Shown one piece after another: positions 1-13,200 of a stretch of 64,000 nucleotides of DNA. The DNA comes from Membranipora membranacea. Its lineage: Eukaryota > Bryozoa > Gymnolaemata > Cheilostomatida > Membraniporidae. The notes under the pieces are model-generated. The model made no database searches, was not told the DNA's origin, and saw nothing but the letters and a program-made list of their open reading frames with translations. How positions within the stretch are numbered: the stretch's first letter is position 1; each line of letters opens with the position of its first letter. Location of the stretch: assembly GCA_914767715.1 (NCBI GenBank), contig OU612068.1:31620001-31684000 (forward strand). The letters run 5' to 3'. The translations under genes were made by a program, and so were the position numbers.

Positions 1-1278
1 ATGTTGTAGTTCTATTACCTAAGACCACTTGGGAATATTCTGTGAAATCTCATCACTAGCAGCCATCGATCGAGTGTTGGACAGACCTCTTACCTGAGGA
101 TAGATAGGCGGATTGTGTATAATGGTATTGCTGTCTTGCAGGTAACACGATCTCATGTGCCCAGGTGAGTTCACTAGTTACTCCATTATTTTTGTGCCGT
201 TACTGATGCTGATTTTCTTCTCTACCTTATGTTTGCCTGTTAGATTATTGATCTGCTTAATTGGAATGCTAAGTTTAAAGCTGTTGTTTTGTCTGTAAGT
301 TCTCGGTTACCTAGTTCTCCTTGTTGTAATGTTAAACGCTAAGCATGATGATTTAAACATGTAAAATTACTAAGTTTATCGGTATATCCTCATCCGTTAG
401 AACTAGAAGTCCAAAATTATCACAAATCCAGGTTTACTCCACGAACAATGATTTCCAAACTTCATTAAATGTGATATGAAAATATTGTGTATGTCATCTA
501 ACTCCTAGGCGGTCTCTTTGTTGACCCATCAGAGGCGAAGCTGATGAATCATAATTTTAAGTCCTTGCCTACCGTATCTATCCTACCTGATGTGTGGCTT
601 CAGTATTGTCTAGGGTGTTTACGTTTAGCATGTCTCAAATATAATATTAGAACTATAAACATGTATATACCGTACATTACCCTGTGAGTATGTAGGGCCT
701 GAACTACCCATCTGAAACTTTTTTATAGCGTGGTTGTTACCTAGATGAATATGAAGTGGCACATGGAACATTCTACAATCCTCTTATATGCGCTGGGTGG
801 GGGGGGGGGGGGAGGTATAGGCATCTGGAGTTACAAGCATGTATACTTTGCCAATGTCCATTATCAACCACCCATTGATAATTGATTGGAGTATACATGC
901 TTGTAACTCCAGAGTCCTATGGGGGAGGGGGGATCAGGTGTAATTATGATCACAGTTAACTGTAGTGTAGTTGAGAGTTTATGGTTTTCATGTAGAGAGA
1001 AGCTAGGGTTTGGTCTCATCAGGTACACCAGGCACACCTGATCAGTTATTCACATGATACCTAATCCTACACTTGAGAGGAGAATCATCTCAGCTTATAA
1101 TAGTTAGTTGGGAAGCTCATGATTTAATATTTATTCAACACTGTACTCTTGTTGCCAAATTTTAATAATTTATCCATAAGAGTTTGCAGCGCTTGCCAGG
1201 TATAAGAAATTATCTTGCCTGCTCCGGTAGGCATATGTGAACTGAGTGTGATTATTTTTTGCTTTTTTGCAGGTTTTT
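1..1278. other. 5' flank of the mucin-collagen gene
   Basis: No coding exon is recognisable. A pyrimidine-rich acceptor (ending TTTTTTGCAG) at 1262-1272 lies just before the first ATG of the next gene. This suggests at least one upstream non-coding exon in this interval, but I cannot place it. The stretch also carries a run of 14 G (799-812), a second G-rich patch near 921-931 and a hairpin at 817-920 that is listed separately. Confidence 0.5.
817..920. repeat. short inverted repeat (hairpin, MITE-like)
   Basis: Bases 825-847 (starting CTGGAGTTACAAGC) are the exact reverse complement of 890-912. The pairing extends imperfectly to about 817 and 920. The 42-bp loop contains its own small inverted repeat (TTATCAA...TTGATAA). 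A perfect 23-bp stem of this kind fits a small non-autonomous DNA element or a hairpin RNA, and the sequence cannot separate the two. Confidence 0.7.
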
Positions 1279-4200
1279 ATGTTGATGACTTATAATAATA
1301 TAAAGCCGATAGACATGGTGCTCAACGGATTATTTCGATGTTTTACATTATCACTACTCTTACTTATCACACAACTACACAATAGCCACACAGGTGAGTG
1401 AGATGATGGATACTGTAGGCACTGTTAGTTTTTAGACTGAGCTGCACTGCACACCCAGTAGTATGGCCGCTGAACTGAGAACTTGTTTTGTATTTAGTCA
1501 GCGTAATAAGCAAAAGAATTTGTAGAGAATGCCATTGAAAGCTAACATAATAATGAGAAGAATCAGATCTTTTGTCATTATGCAGACTATTATAGATTTG
1601 TATTATGATTTACATTTGAGTACCACTTTGTAAAAGTCATATAGGATTGGTTATTCCCTATAATGAAGTCAGTTCGGTATAGTATGTTTTTCTAAGATAT
1701 CTCACATGAACAAATTCTGAGAACAAACTACTGAAGTTATCAAAGTTCATAGAGAACATGATGTATTCATGTGCAGTGATACAAATAACCGGGAGAAGAA
1801 AATGCAGCTCTTGATCATCTAAGTTATGATAGCATACTTGTGCCCTTGGATCAAATTTATCGGCCTAGCAAAATTGCTATATCAAACCATTCATTGTTGT
1901 GATATATGAGACCTGCCAGAAACTATAGGCCTAAGTGATCGATTTGGGAACCAATTTGCCCAAGGCCGATGAACAAGGATTAGGAGGATTTGACTCAACA
2001 GACCTCATTCTTATTGAAAGAAGCCCCTGGTTCACAGAAATAGACAAGCCCATCATGTATCTGATAAAACTTTAGGTGGACGCTTGTTGATGAATTGGGC
2101 TTTGGGGACTGCAAGAGCCACAGCTCAGCCAAATTATACTTGACACTGATACTCCATTTTTGTTTTATTTTCAGAATTTGTTGGCAACATTTTTCCGCCC
2201 AATGGAGACCTGTATGCAGGCTTTTCACAAACTTCATACATAATAAACAGTGACGCAATAACTATTCCATTTGAGGGATATATTCATGCATTCCACGCTC
2301 AAATCAAGGTAGCTGATGAGGAAGTGAGGTTTCAGATTTGGAGAGTAGATTCTGCCACTCGGAATGCTACACTTATAGGCGAGGAATCATTCACCACTAC
2401 CACCGACCAAACAAACAGTTTACGCTCCGAGGTAGGTTGAAATAACATTATTTTGATGCTCATGGTGTGAAGTAGCTACTTGTCCTGTATTGATTTGGCA
2501 GTATGTTATGAGGGGCCTGATAGGCTGTGAGAGATCGTGCTCAACCCTGGCTGACCAATTTGCTGGTGCTGAAGCAGAATTGTTCATACAAGTCTAAGAG
2601 AGTTAAAGGTGATCAATAATTTTTTAGCAAATCACAGTTTGGGGTCATAACAGGCCTTAGCTATATAGATAAGTCTATAAATAAGTATACGATTGAGTCC
2701 TAATTCTGCCAAAATGATGCAATTGTGGTTGGTACCTCACCATACAACAGCTAAACATGGAAGGGGTGAATTAGCATGAATGCTGTGAATGATACTCAAG
2801 CATTGTGGTATATGGCAACATATCTAAAAATGAAGGATAATCTTACATTTGTTAATTCATGATCGAATTTTAAAGTACTGTGCCTCTATGGGCCGTATGG
2901 ATGCTAAACATTGCAGTGATCATGTCAAACTTTCGTTTGTTTGAAACTGGACATGCCATATAGTGTTTGTAACTTATTTTGTAATATATGTACGAACAAC
3001 GAACCGATGAGCTGTGCCACAAAGAAAGGGTAACAACCTCTCACAGCCATTGTATGAAGTTTACCCAAGTTTTATGCTTACGAATCCCCAAGATAGGCAG
3101 TGTTTTACTTTCAATAATGTGAACTACTGATTTATAATCATTGTTTGATCAGTGATGCAGTGAGTGGGTTCAAGTTTCATAATGTTGTGACTATTGAATA
3201 GCAAAATGATTGATTCACTTTCAATGGACCAGAAAAGGTATTCATGAAAAGATCTTCCATTTACTTATTCCTGTTTAGGTGTAGCCACTGATATATAATA
3301 TTATATATCAGTGGGTGTAGCCTGTGGAATTTATTAGGTTGGAATCCAATTATCATTTTGTTTGGCCTATTCGTCATCAGCTATTGTACTCAATATTTCA
3401 ACATGAAAAGTCTCATATGTATCATCAGTCACAGAAACAGCCACATAGCTAATGTTGTATTCTTCAGTCGACATGTTTCAAGACATACAAAAAGTAAAAT
3501 GTCATTTAAAGGGATAATACACTTCTGATCTCTGTTTGGCAGCCAATGGAGCACAGAAAAATGTATGTACATACAAAAACTCCTTATTTGTAATTCAAAA
3601 CCCCTTGTTCTGCTCAAATGTGCATTCTAAATTGTAGTTGTGCATCTCCAACAAGAAATAAGACAACTAACAGAATTGCTTGTGATCTGAAAAAAGCTGA
3701 TATTGTGAGCAGTTGTGTGCTCCTACCTCTTGGTTAGTGTTTCAATTGTCCAGATACTCAAAGTGCGCATGTGCAATAAGGATGACCTTTTGACTTTAGC
3801 TTGTTATTTTCTAACAGCCCAGCTTAACACTTTTACTACCATAACCGGATATGGTAATAAAAGTGTTAAGCTGGGCTGTTAGAAAATAACAAGCTAAAGT
3901 CAAAAGGTCATCCTTATTGCACATGGGCACTTTGAGTATCTGGACAATTGAAACACTAACCAAGAGGTAGGAGCACACAACTGCTCACAAAATCAGCTTT
4001 TTTCAGATCACAAGCAATTCTGTTAGTTGTCTTATTTCTTGTTGGAGATGCACAACTACAATTTAGAATGCACATTTGAGCAGAACAAGGGGTTTTGAAT
4101 TACAAATAAGGAGTTTTTGTATGTACATACATTTTTTTGTGCTCCATTGGCTGCCAAACAGAGATCAGAAGTGTATTATCCCTTTAAGATATGGGTCCTA

Positions 4201-7200
4201 AGATGGAAAAAGGGCACAAAAGTGTTAGTGGTCTAGGTCATATTTAGGGACATTTTATTATCTACCAGACATGAGCTCTTTCACTACCAGAGCCCACACA
4301 GTTGATTGTTGATGATCACCTCTGATCAGTGATCCTGTCTTGTGTTTGTAGTTCTTGCTGTCCAGATCCATAGAAGTGAAACAAGGTGACAGAATTGGCT
4401 TTTGGAGCCGTGGTTCAGCAAGTGCTGTAGCCAGGTAAATATGTGGGCCTCTAAAATTGCCACTATATACTCTAGTGTCACATTTCCATGTTAATAACAA
4501 TAACCTTATCAAGTCTATGGGCAAACTTCTTGTTACCAACGCTCCTTGTATCACAGCTGTTGATCCAGTCAGGAGAATGCAACCCCACTAAGAATGATGT
4601 GTATCAAATTCATATTTTTCTATCTGGCATTTGCTATATGTACTCATATTTTAAACAGAAATTCATCTTGCTTAGTTTTCTCAGGTATTTTTTGTCTTTG
4701 ATGATTTAGTCTAATGCTCTTTTATTTAATAAATTTCTTCCTTCAGGTATGCCACAAGTGAGTTTGCTGTCAAAGCCCAGCTGTACAAGTTTGGATTCAG
4801 CCCTGCTGTTGGGCAAAGCTTTATCATGTCAGGACTGAATGGTAATAGCAGATTTGCCTTAGGTGTCACACTTGAGACCTTCCCTCTACAAGTGGGTACT
4901 ACTGTGGAGGGTAGTACTGCTACCAATGAGATTACTACAAGCACACCGATGACTACCACAGAGCCATTACCAGCAGAACGATGTAAGTCGATAGCGTTAT
5001 CTCATCAGCTGAGTTTTTTTCAGTGGATTCTAGCTTGTCCAGCTTGCATCAGGGAAATGATTTGGGGTTAATTTCTGTTTTGTCTGCAATATTTGGTCCA
5101 GCTCTTACAGAAGCCTTGCATACCTCATGCTGTGGACGGTGCTACTTTTTTAACCGAGCAGTTTTGTAGTGAGACAAAGTGTTTCTTCCCTGACAACCAA
5201 GAGAGCTGTAAAACTAGAACAGATTTTGATCACAGTGATGACTGTTATAAATGTTTATCCTGTAGTGTATGGTAGACCAGAGCTAGAGGGTGGAGTTTGG
5301 ACAGATGTGGCTACGTGGACATACTTGTCTATATTTGTCGAATTCGCTGAGCCAATGAGAAGAGGATATCTCAATAGGATACAGCTATACTCAGTAAGAA
5401 GAGGAATCAATGTGCGGTTCCAGCTATTCAGGAACGTCGGGAGTGAGTTTGGAGGTACACAGTTCCTAGTGGCCGCTGAGTTTCCCTACACAACAAGGCT
5501 TACTAATGGGTTTGAAAATACAGTAAGTTATCACTAAATATTTTATACCATCCTGACTCCTGGGGTTCTTTGTCACTCAGACGGGGATTACGTTTAGTGG
5601 CGGATAAGCCACTAAGTTTCTCACCATCACTAGAGCAGTGAGGTACGATATCTCAGTAAACCTTGGGTTTGAGTTTGAAACATACACAATAACAGTATCT
5701 TAATATATCTGATGTTCTCTCTGCTGATGTAAGATTGATCACACTATCTATTCTGGTTACAGACAGTCTGGAATGCCGACCTTGAGGATGGAGATCTTCT
5801 TGGTATCACTGTGTCCGACGGCTCGCAGGGATTCCCTATAGGATGGCAGACTTTGAGTGGAAGTGGAGAGAAAGTGTATGCCAGGCAGGGAAGCTTCAGT
5901 AGACAGAATGTACCTTTACTAGGAGTCACTTACAACGACTATCAGTTTGTCAGCAACAGTCATGCTCTGTCAATCGCTGCGTATGTATCCAATGGTAAGT
6001 TGGATTACGATAAACCTAGACTCAGTGACTCTACTTCATTTAATAGTGAAACTTTCACTCCAATCCGGCGATAGTTTCCCTCCTCTCGGGCTGAATAATT
6101 GCATGATTTTTGGATCCCTTTACATATTTTTGACAATAATTTATGCCTAATGTAAGGTGTAAAGACTAACTCATGTGACAGTTTGAAATTACATTTTTGC
6201 ATGATTGGATTTCTATAAATCCTGTCCTTACCCCTCACTGTGTATTGAGAGATGAGAGTGCATAACCAAAGTTTACTTGTACCACATTTTAATGTATGTT
6301 TTGATGGTGGATTTTTATCAAAGATTAATTTATCATTACTTTGTTATGTATTCCACACCATTCTGTCCACACTCCCACTTTCAGAATTAATGTGTCTGCA
6401 TATCTATCCAACTAAATCTGTGTACCGTACAGTGTAAGCATACCACTGCTCAGATTCAGTAGATAATAATGCAACTCAATTTATCTTGCAGAGGAAAAGA
6501 CCGATGAAGATTTAGGCAATGTTACAGTTGGGAGCACAACTCCAGGATCTACTACAGCACAACAGTCCACAACTCCTCTCAACTCAGGTACCCTATCTTT
6601 GCAACTAAAATTTTCAATATGTCGGATGTTCTGTAATACGGATGGCTAAATTATATATGAGTGATATGCATCCAGATCTGCCCCTAAAGTTTTAAAAAGG
6701 ATACCCTATGTAGTAACTCAATTTTTAATGTGCGTTGCGTGAACTATGTGTTGTCTTTTAACTTAGTAAGGTCGCAGCCTTGGTCTGAACCGCATTTTAT
6801 GCTCCCAGAAATACTTCGTCAGGATTTTTCTGTGAAAGATAGCCCTACACATTACTCACATGTCTCTATAATATCAATGCTACTAATAGTAACTGATTAG
6901 CCAATTGTATCATCCATACCCACCTTTTACCCTTACTATCGTACCTACACAATCATGCAGAAACTGTTGATCCGAAAATGTTAGCTTTGACTATCCCACT
7001 GCGACCTTTTGTTTTTTCTCACAGTTTCAAACTCAAGCCCACCACTATCAAGTAATGTGGTTTAACTCTCACAACCACAGTGTCTGATCTAAGATGGATA
7101 TAATGTATTATGTTGTATTGTATGCATTATATTTATCTCATAATGATGATCAGACCTGTTATTAGTTTAGGAGTTGTCTTGCTTATCTATAATAAAGGAC

Positions 7201-10200
7201 AACTCCTCCCACTGCCAAAATCCTTTGTTAGTCAGAAACCTCATTTCTCGAGTGATTGCATATCGTTATATGTTTTAATAATCACCACAGGACCCACCTT
7301 TCCTACTACACCAATCAACTCAGGTAAATTTTTTATGCACATTGTTGCCGATCCAGCCTGTAAAGTCGTCAGCATGTTTTTTATTCTACCACCTTCCTAA
7401 CACACATTATTATAATTTCTCAAGCATGTGGTTTTATATAACTTGCACCATCATTGTTGTACTGCAATTTCTAAACTGGGGTTGTGTGAATAGATATAGA
7501 TGACAAACACAAGACCTGGGTGTCTGTGTATAGTATTCTGGTTCCGGGTTACTGTTTGTTTAGTTATGCTTCAGCAGAATAGGCGAGTATAGTAAGAATG
7601 GGGTTATAGAGGCTTGTAAGGTACTAATCGTATTACATGCCAACTATTATGCCTTACACAGTGACAGCAAAAGTAGCATTTTTGGTCACCCGTGAAATGA
7701 CTAATATATATTAAATCCAAGTTTTTTTGTCTACAGAAGTTACCAGTTTTATACTCTCTAATCTCAAACAGGCATATCATGGCATTCGCTATTTTGAAAT
7801 AAGTTTTTCAACTGTGAAATCTAAGGTCACAATAGTTTTTAATGTGTTTTTGTAGAAATTGTGATCGGTAACAAAGATATTGTTGAGGGAGATCTGATGA
7901 AAGAAACATTTCAGCCATTTAACAAAGTCAGTATGGTGCTCGCTGAGCTAGAAATGAGGAGAGATGGCGAGATTCAGGAAATTGGGTATGTAGGATGACG
8001 TCTTCTCCGGATAAACAAAAGATTTTCAGAAATTTCTGTTGAACAGAGAATTAAAATATATAAATAAATTGTCATATGTAGAAATTGACAACTTATCTGC
8101 TCTTTCGATGAAGGGTGACAACTAAGATGAATATCATTTCAACCTTATAACAATGAGTTATATACATGCCAAGACCAGGTGCTCATACTGAAAATAGATC
8201 ACTATTATGATATGTTCTATATTTCAGTTTCTATGCGATGAACAAACAACTTACAGTGGAGATCGGTATATACCGCCCTACAAGCTGCCCTGGTACATGC
8301 TTCACAAAAGTATGGAGCACTCAGATCACACCAACGGATATCGGACCCTTTGTGGTGAGTTCTCCATTGATACAGGGATTATGGTTGACTAAAAATGCAG
8401 AACATACTCAACACTAAGCAGCATATTTACTAAACACACCTGACATGGTGTGCTTGGTAGCCTTATGTTAGGGCCTACCGTAATAATTGTAAAAAAGTGC
8501 AACAAGCTAAAAGTGGTAAGATTAAACTGTGCATACTGTGTGTTTTGTAGCTTCCATTCGAGGAACAGAAGGAGGGAGACTCTCCGATCTCTGTGATGGA
8601 GGGAGATGTGTTAGGATTCTATAACCTCAATGTGACATCCTTTGTTGTAGGAAGGGTCGGTGTTGGTACAGGTAAAAGTTCATCTTTTTCAGACAAATAA
8701 ATGACTTTTTATGGCCTTAACAGGTGGATAAACTTGTTTTAAAAGCAGTTATTGAAATTAACGTTGAGTTGCCGCGTATTGAGTTCAACAGTGCAACTCT
8801 TCATATTATATCTCTTCTTTTAAAGTTGCTGATGTCCCGTACATGAGACTTGGAGCTACAGCACTCAATGTACCTGTTCCATACACAAAATATATTGATG
8901 GTTATAAGTATGCCTTGTATGCTGTGCTGTCAGAAGGTATGAGTCTTAACAGCCCCTAACAAATAGCCTAATGATTAATTTTGCAGCTGTTAGTCATACG
9001 TGCAACAAAGATACCTGTTCATGACTTTTGTGTGCCCCTTGGCTACCTCTGCTAAGCTGGGATTGGTTATGCCCGCTATATCTTTGGTTGTACTTACCAT
9101 TTGACTGCTGCTGGTGGTGGGTTAACTTTCGTAATAATGATAATATTATAATCCGCAAACTACTATCTGCTGTATGAGATATTACTTCCACAATGCAAAG
9201 AGGCTTTTATGTTATTTGGATTTTGATTGCGCATATCACCCCTATGATTAGCTTCTAAGTTCTCCCTGAATCCCCTGCTCCTGCTAAAAGGGTTAACAGA
9301 AGAAGCATGTGTGTAGCAAGACCACATTGTGTTTGCTTGTATTCACTTGCACAAGCATCTGCAGCATGGCAATGATTGCCCTAGAATGCTAACCTGTAAA
9401 ACCATAATCACTAGCATGACAACTCCTCAACGCTACTCACTAAAATGCCAATACTGTATTCTAACATCTCTATCATTACAGTGCCAACAACCACAACTAC
9501 AATTCCTACAACAACAACTACAACCCCTACAACCACAACAACTTTAACCACTACAACAACTATGGAACCAACAACCACAACGATGGAACCCACAACCACA
9601 ACAATAGAACCAACAACCACAACAATAGAACCAACAACCACAACAATGGAACCCACAACTACAACAATGGAACCAACAACAACCACAATGGAACCAACAA
9701 CAACAATGGAACCCACAACTACAACAATGGAACCAACAACCACAACAATGGAACCTACAACAACAATGGAACCTACCACTACAACGATGGAACCAACAAC
9801 CACAACAATGGAACCTACCACAACAACAATGGCACCTACCACAACAACAATTGACCCTACCACAACAACAATGGAACCTACCACAACAACCATGGAGCCT
9901 ACCACAACAACATTGGAACCAACAACCACAACATTGGAACCAACTACCTCAACAATGGAACCTACCACCACAACAGCGGAGCCTACGACAACTACAATGA
10001 GTATGTTACAGTTTGGGTTGTCTACTCCCTCTACTCCCTCATGTTCTAGAGTAGGAGTCTTTCTCTCTTAGGATTAGAATATTTTTGTTGTACTTTGTTG
10101 TCTGAGCAGGTTGAAATTAAGCTTGTTTGCGTTGATGTGTTAACCCACCAAGTATTGCTGACTGATTCCGTTGCACCCTGCTTGCGTGATATGCCTACCT

Positions 10201-13200
10201 TACTAAGTTATCAAGAATGCCAATATTGTTTTCTGTGTGTTTAACCTTTCATACTTTTTGTTAGGGATGTTTGAAATGACAACTACTAATCCTAATACCA
10301 GTACTAGTGAATTCGCTAGCATTGCAACTGCTACCCAAACTTCTGTACAAAGTGGCTACACCACAACTGATTCGAATAACCGTACCCCGGACAACGCAAC
10401 CTCTTCTTTCTCAACAGTCATTAAGCTTCACACAGTATCTCCACAGAGTGTGACCAGCGATATAGACACAAGAAATGATTTGACTACATCTGGCCACCTT
10501 TCTTCTGATATACCATTCACTAATGTCACAGTGCATTCATCACCAACAAGCAGATCTATGACACCTTTTGAAGCAACGGCAACACATGATAGATTTCCAT
10601 CATCATCAGGCCAGAGCACAACAGTCCAGATGAGAACAATCACTGATGCTACTTCATTCACAGACAAAACCACTGCAACAGATGGTATATCCACCTCTCA
10701 TCTGGTATCAGAATCCAGTACAGGAGCCAATTTAAGTTCATCACCACAGCCACCAACATCCAGGCATTCATCAATTTATACAACTTCAGCAGATCAAATG
10801 GGCACAACTGCGCTTAGGATATCAACAAGCAACACAGATTTCCCTCCTGACACAACTACACAGAATACTGGCTCTATCAGGGACCATACATTCGCCCCAA
10901 GTACTCATACTCTCTTTCATACGAGCACAAATGATTTGTCTGGTGTGAGTTCATCAGTTACAACAGCTGCCACTTCTGATACTCCCCCATCCACATCACA
11001 AGCTGGTACTGCAAAGTATACAGGTGACTCTCAAAGCACCCAACCCACGCTGATTACTGATGAGATTGTTGGCTTCACCTCAACCCCATCAAATACTTTT
11101 CATGACACCTCTACAACATCGCAAATGACCACTGTGGATACAAGCTCTGTTTCATCTGTTGAATCCCCCACAATGCTGGATTACACCTCTCTCCCTACAA
11201 CATTTGAATCAAGTTCTGTTGAAGGATCAGAGTCACCTGCATCCCCTTTTTCTACTAATGCTATGGATACTTTCCCTGTTGACAGCGAAAGCACATTAGT
11301 TACAACGGCTGCAACCTCTGCTTTTCCCGTAGCCACATCACAAGCTGATACTGCAAATCATACAAGTGACACTCAAAGCACCCAGCACACACTGATGACT
11401 GATGAGATTGTTAATCCTGGCTTGACCTCTACCTCTCCAACTGCTAGTCATGAAACATCTGTGACTGAGATACACACATCGCAAATGAGCACTGGGGATA
11501 CAAGCTCTGTTTCATCTGTTGAAACCACCACAACGCTGGATTACACCTCGTTCCCTACAATGACAGAACCCAGTTCTGTTGGAAGATCAGACTTAACTGT
11601 ATCTGACGACTTAACTAATCCTTCTGATACTTCATCTGTTACCAGCAGTACATCAATATTGCCTGTATCTTTATCATATTCTGACATTACGACAGTCACT
11701 TACTCTTCTATCACTACATTCGAACTACCTGTCACAAAAAAACTATCATCTACCAGCACGACGCCCACAGTAGATCAAACAACAGGAACTTTGAGAACAA
11801 CAGAAGACAGTCCGGGCCTAATGTCTATGATGACTTCCACTTCACCAGAGGTAACTTCAGCAAGCTCTGTGCAGCCAACAATCGGTTCAAACACCATGAG
11901 CGAGCCCGTTGACAGAAGCCAAAGCCGTACTACAGAAACAGCATCGGCTTCAACAATGGGACAAACTTCAACACCTTACCTTACATCATATGGTAGCGAA
12001 TCAATGCCATCAAAAGTTGGGAGTTTTGACACAATTACAGCCAGTGTAACAGAGGGTGGTTTATACTCGACTACGTTCGATTCCATCTCTACAACAGCCA
12101 GTATTTCACAAACGCAGTCTAATATAGCCACAACATCCTACGACTCATCAACAACCACAGATGCTGCTGATCGTAAGACAATAATACCTGTTGGTGGGAC
12201 ACGCAATACCTAGCCATCACATTGGCTACACGATACCTAAAACCTTTTGTATATTAACCTACAACCTCACTAACTTCATCTTAGTGTCAGTGAATATACC
12301 GCAACCTAATTCTTTCCACAAAACACCACCAATTTATTGCCGCCACTGGAAGCCATTATTCACCATACAATATAGCTAGAGTTTACCAAAAAAAGATGCT
12401 CATCAAACGCCATCATTGCAGACCTGTAACCAGTGAGAATAAAATCTCATTCTCCCTGCTGTAACTGTCCCCCAAATAATTGACCATGTACATTAGGACC
12501 ATGGTCGAAGTTTCACATTACCCAAACCTACCTCCCCTGTTCCACCTGATTTCTCTGCTTCAGTTTGTTTCTTTATTTCAACTTCTATGAAATTGCTTTC
12601 AAACATTGAAGTGTTCTTGTAGCACAGTCAAGCTTTGGTTCTGTCACCCGAAGATTTCATGATTCGGTTGATTAAAATAATTGGTTGGTAAAAGTCAAGG
12701 GCTCGGATCACAGGCCTCATCCAAACGCATCAGAATATTAACTGTTGTTTCTTTCCCTTGCAGTAACCACAACCACCACACAGATGACCACCACCACAGA
12801 AGTTGTACTAGTGACAGGACAGAAAGGTGAACAGGGACAGCAGGGGCCTGTTGGCCCTGAAGGACCACAAGGTCAAAAAGGAGAGCAGGTAAAACTTATT
12901 GCCATCAGAGTAATTGGTTGAAAGCCCGTCATGGCTTGCCGTATCTGTTGCTTTTAGTTATAGGATCTGACCAGTCTGTGACATGAGCCTTGTGAGTTAT
13001 ATTTTACCTCAAAGATATTTCCTGGGGACTTAATAGCTGAAATAACCTGTGGTCCCTAATTAAGTTTTGTGGTGGTGGCTCAACAACTGGTACAACAGCT
13101 AGACCAGAAAACTAGATTTATTGAGATGAAAGTTTTGTATGTCAGATTGGATACATAACACTTTTATATTAAGGGTGCTACTGGTGCTGCTGGACCAACA

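Noticed and set aside
3506-4187. piggyBac-family MITE
   Set aside because: TTAA at the ends is suggestive, but the termini (AGGG/CCCT) are not enough to assign the superfamily.
5169-5265. Upstream coding extension of mucin-collagen exon 5
   Set aside because: The acceptor CCTGTAG at 5259-5265 gives the phase needed by exon 4 and starts the homologous domain; upstream sequence shows no similarity to the other copies.
9411-9971. Minus-strand frame of repeated VVVVGS-type residues
   Set aside because: Exact shadow of the Thr-rich mucin exon on the other strand. No splice signals or start context.
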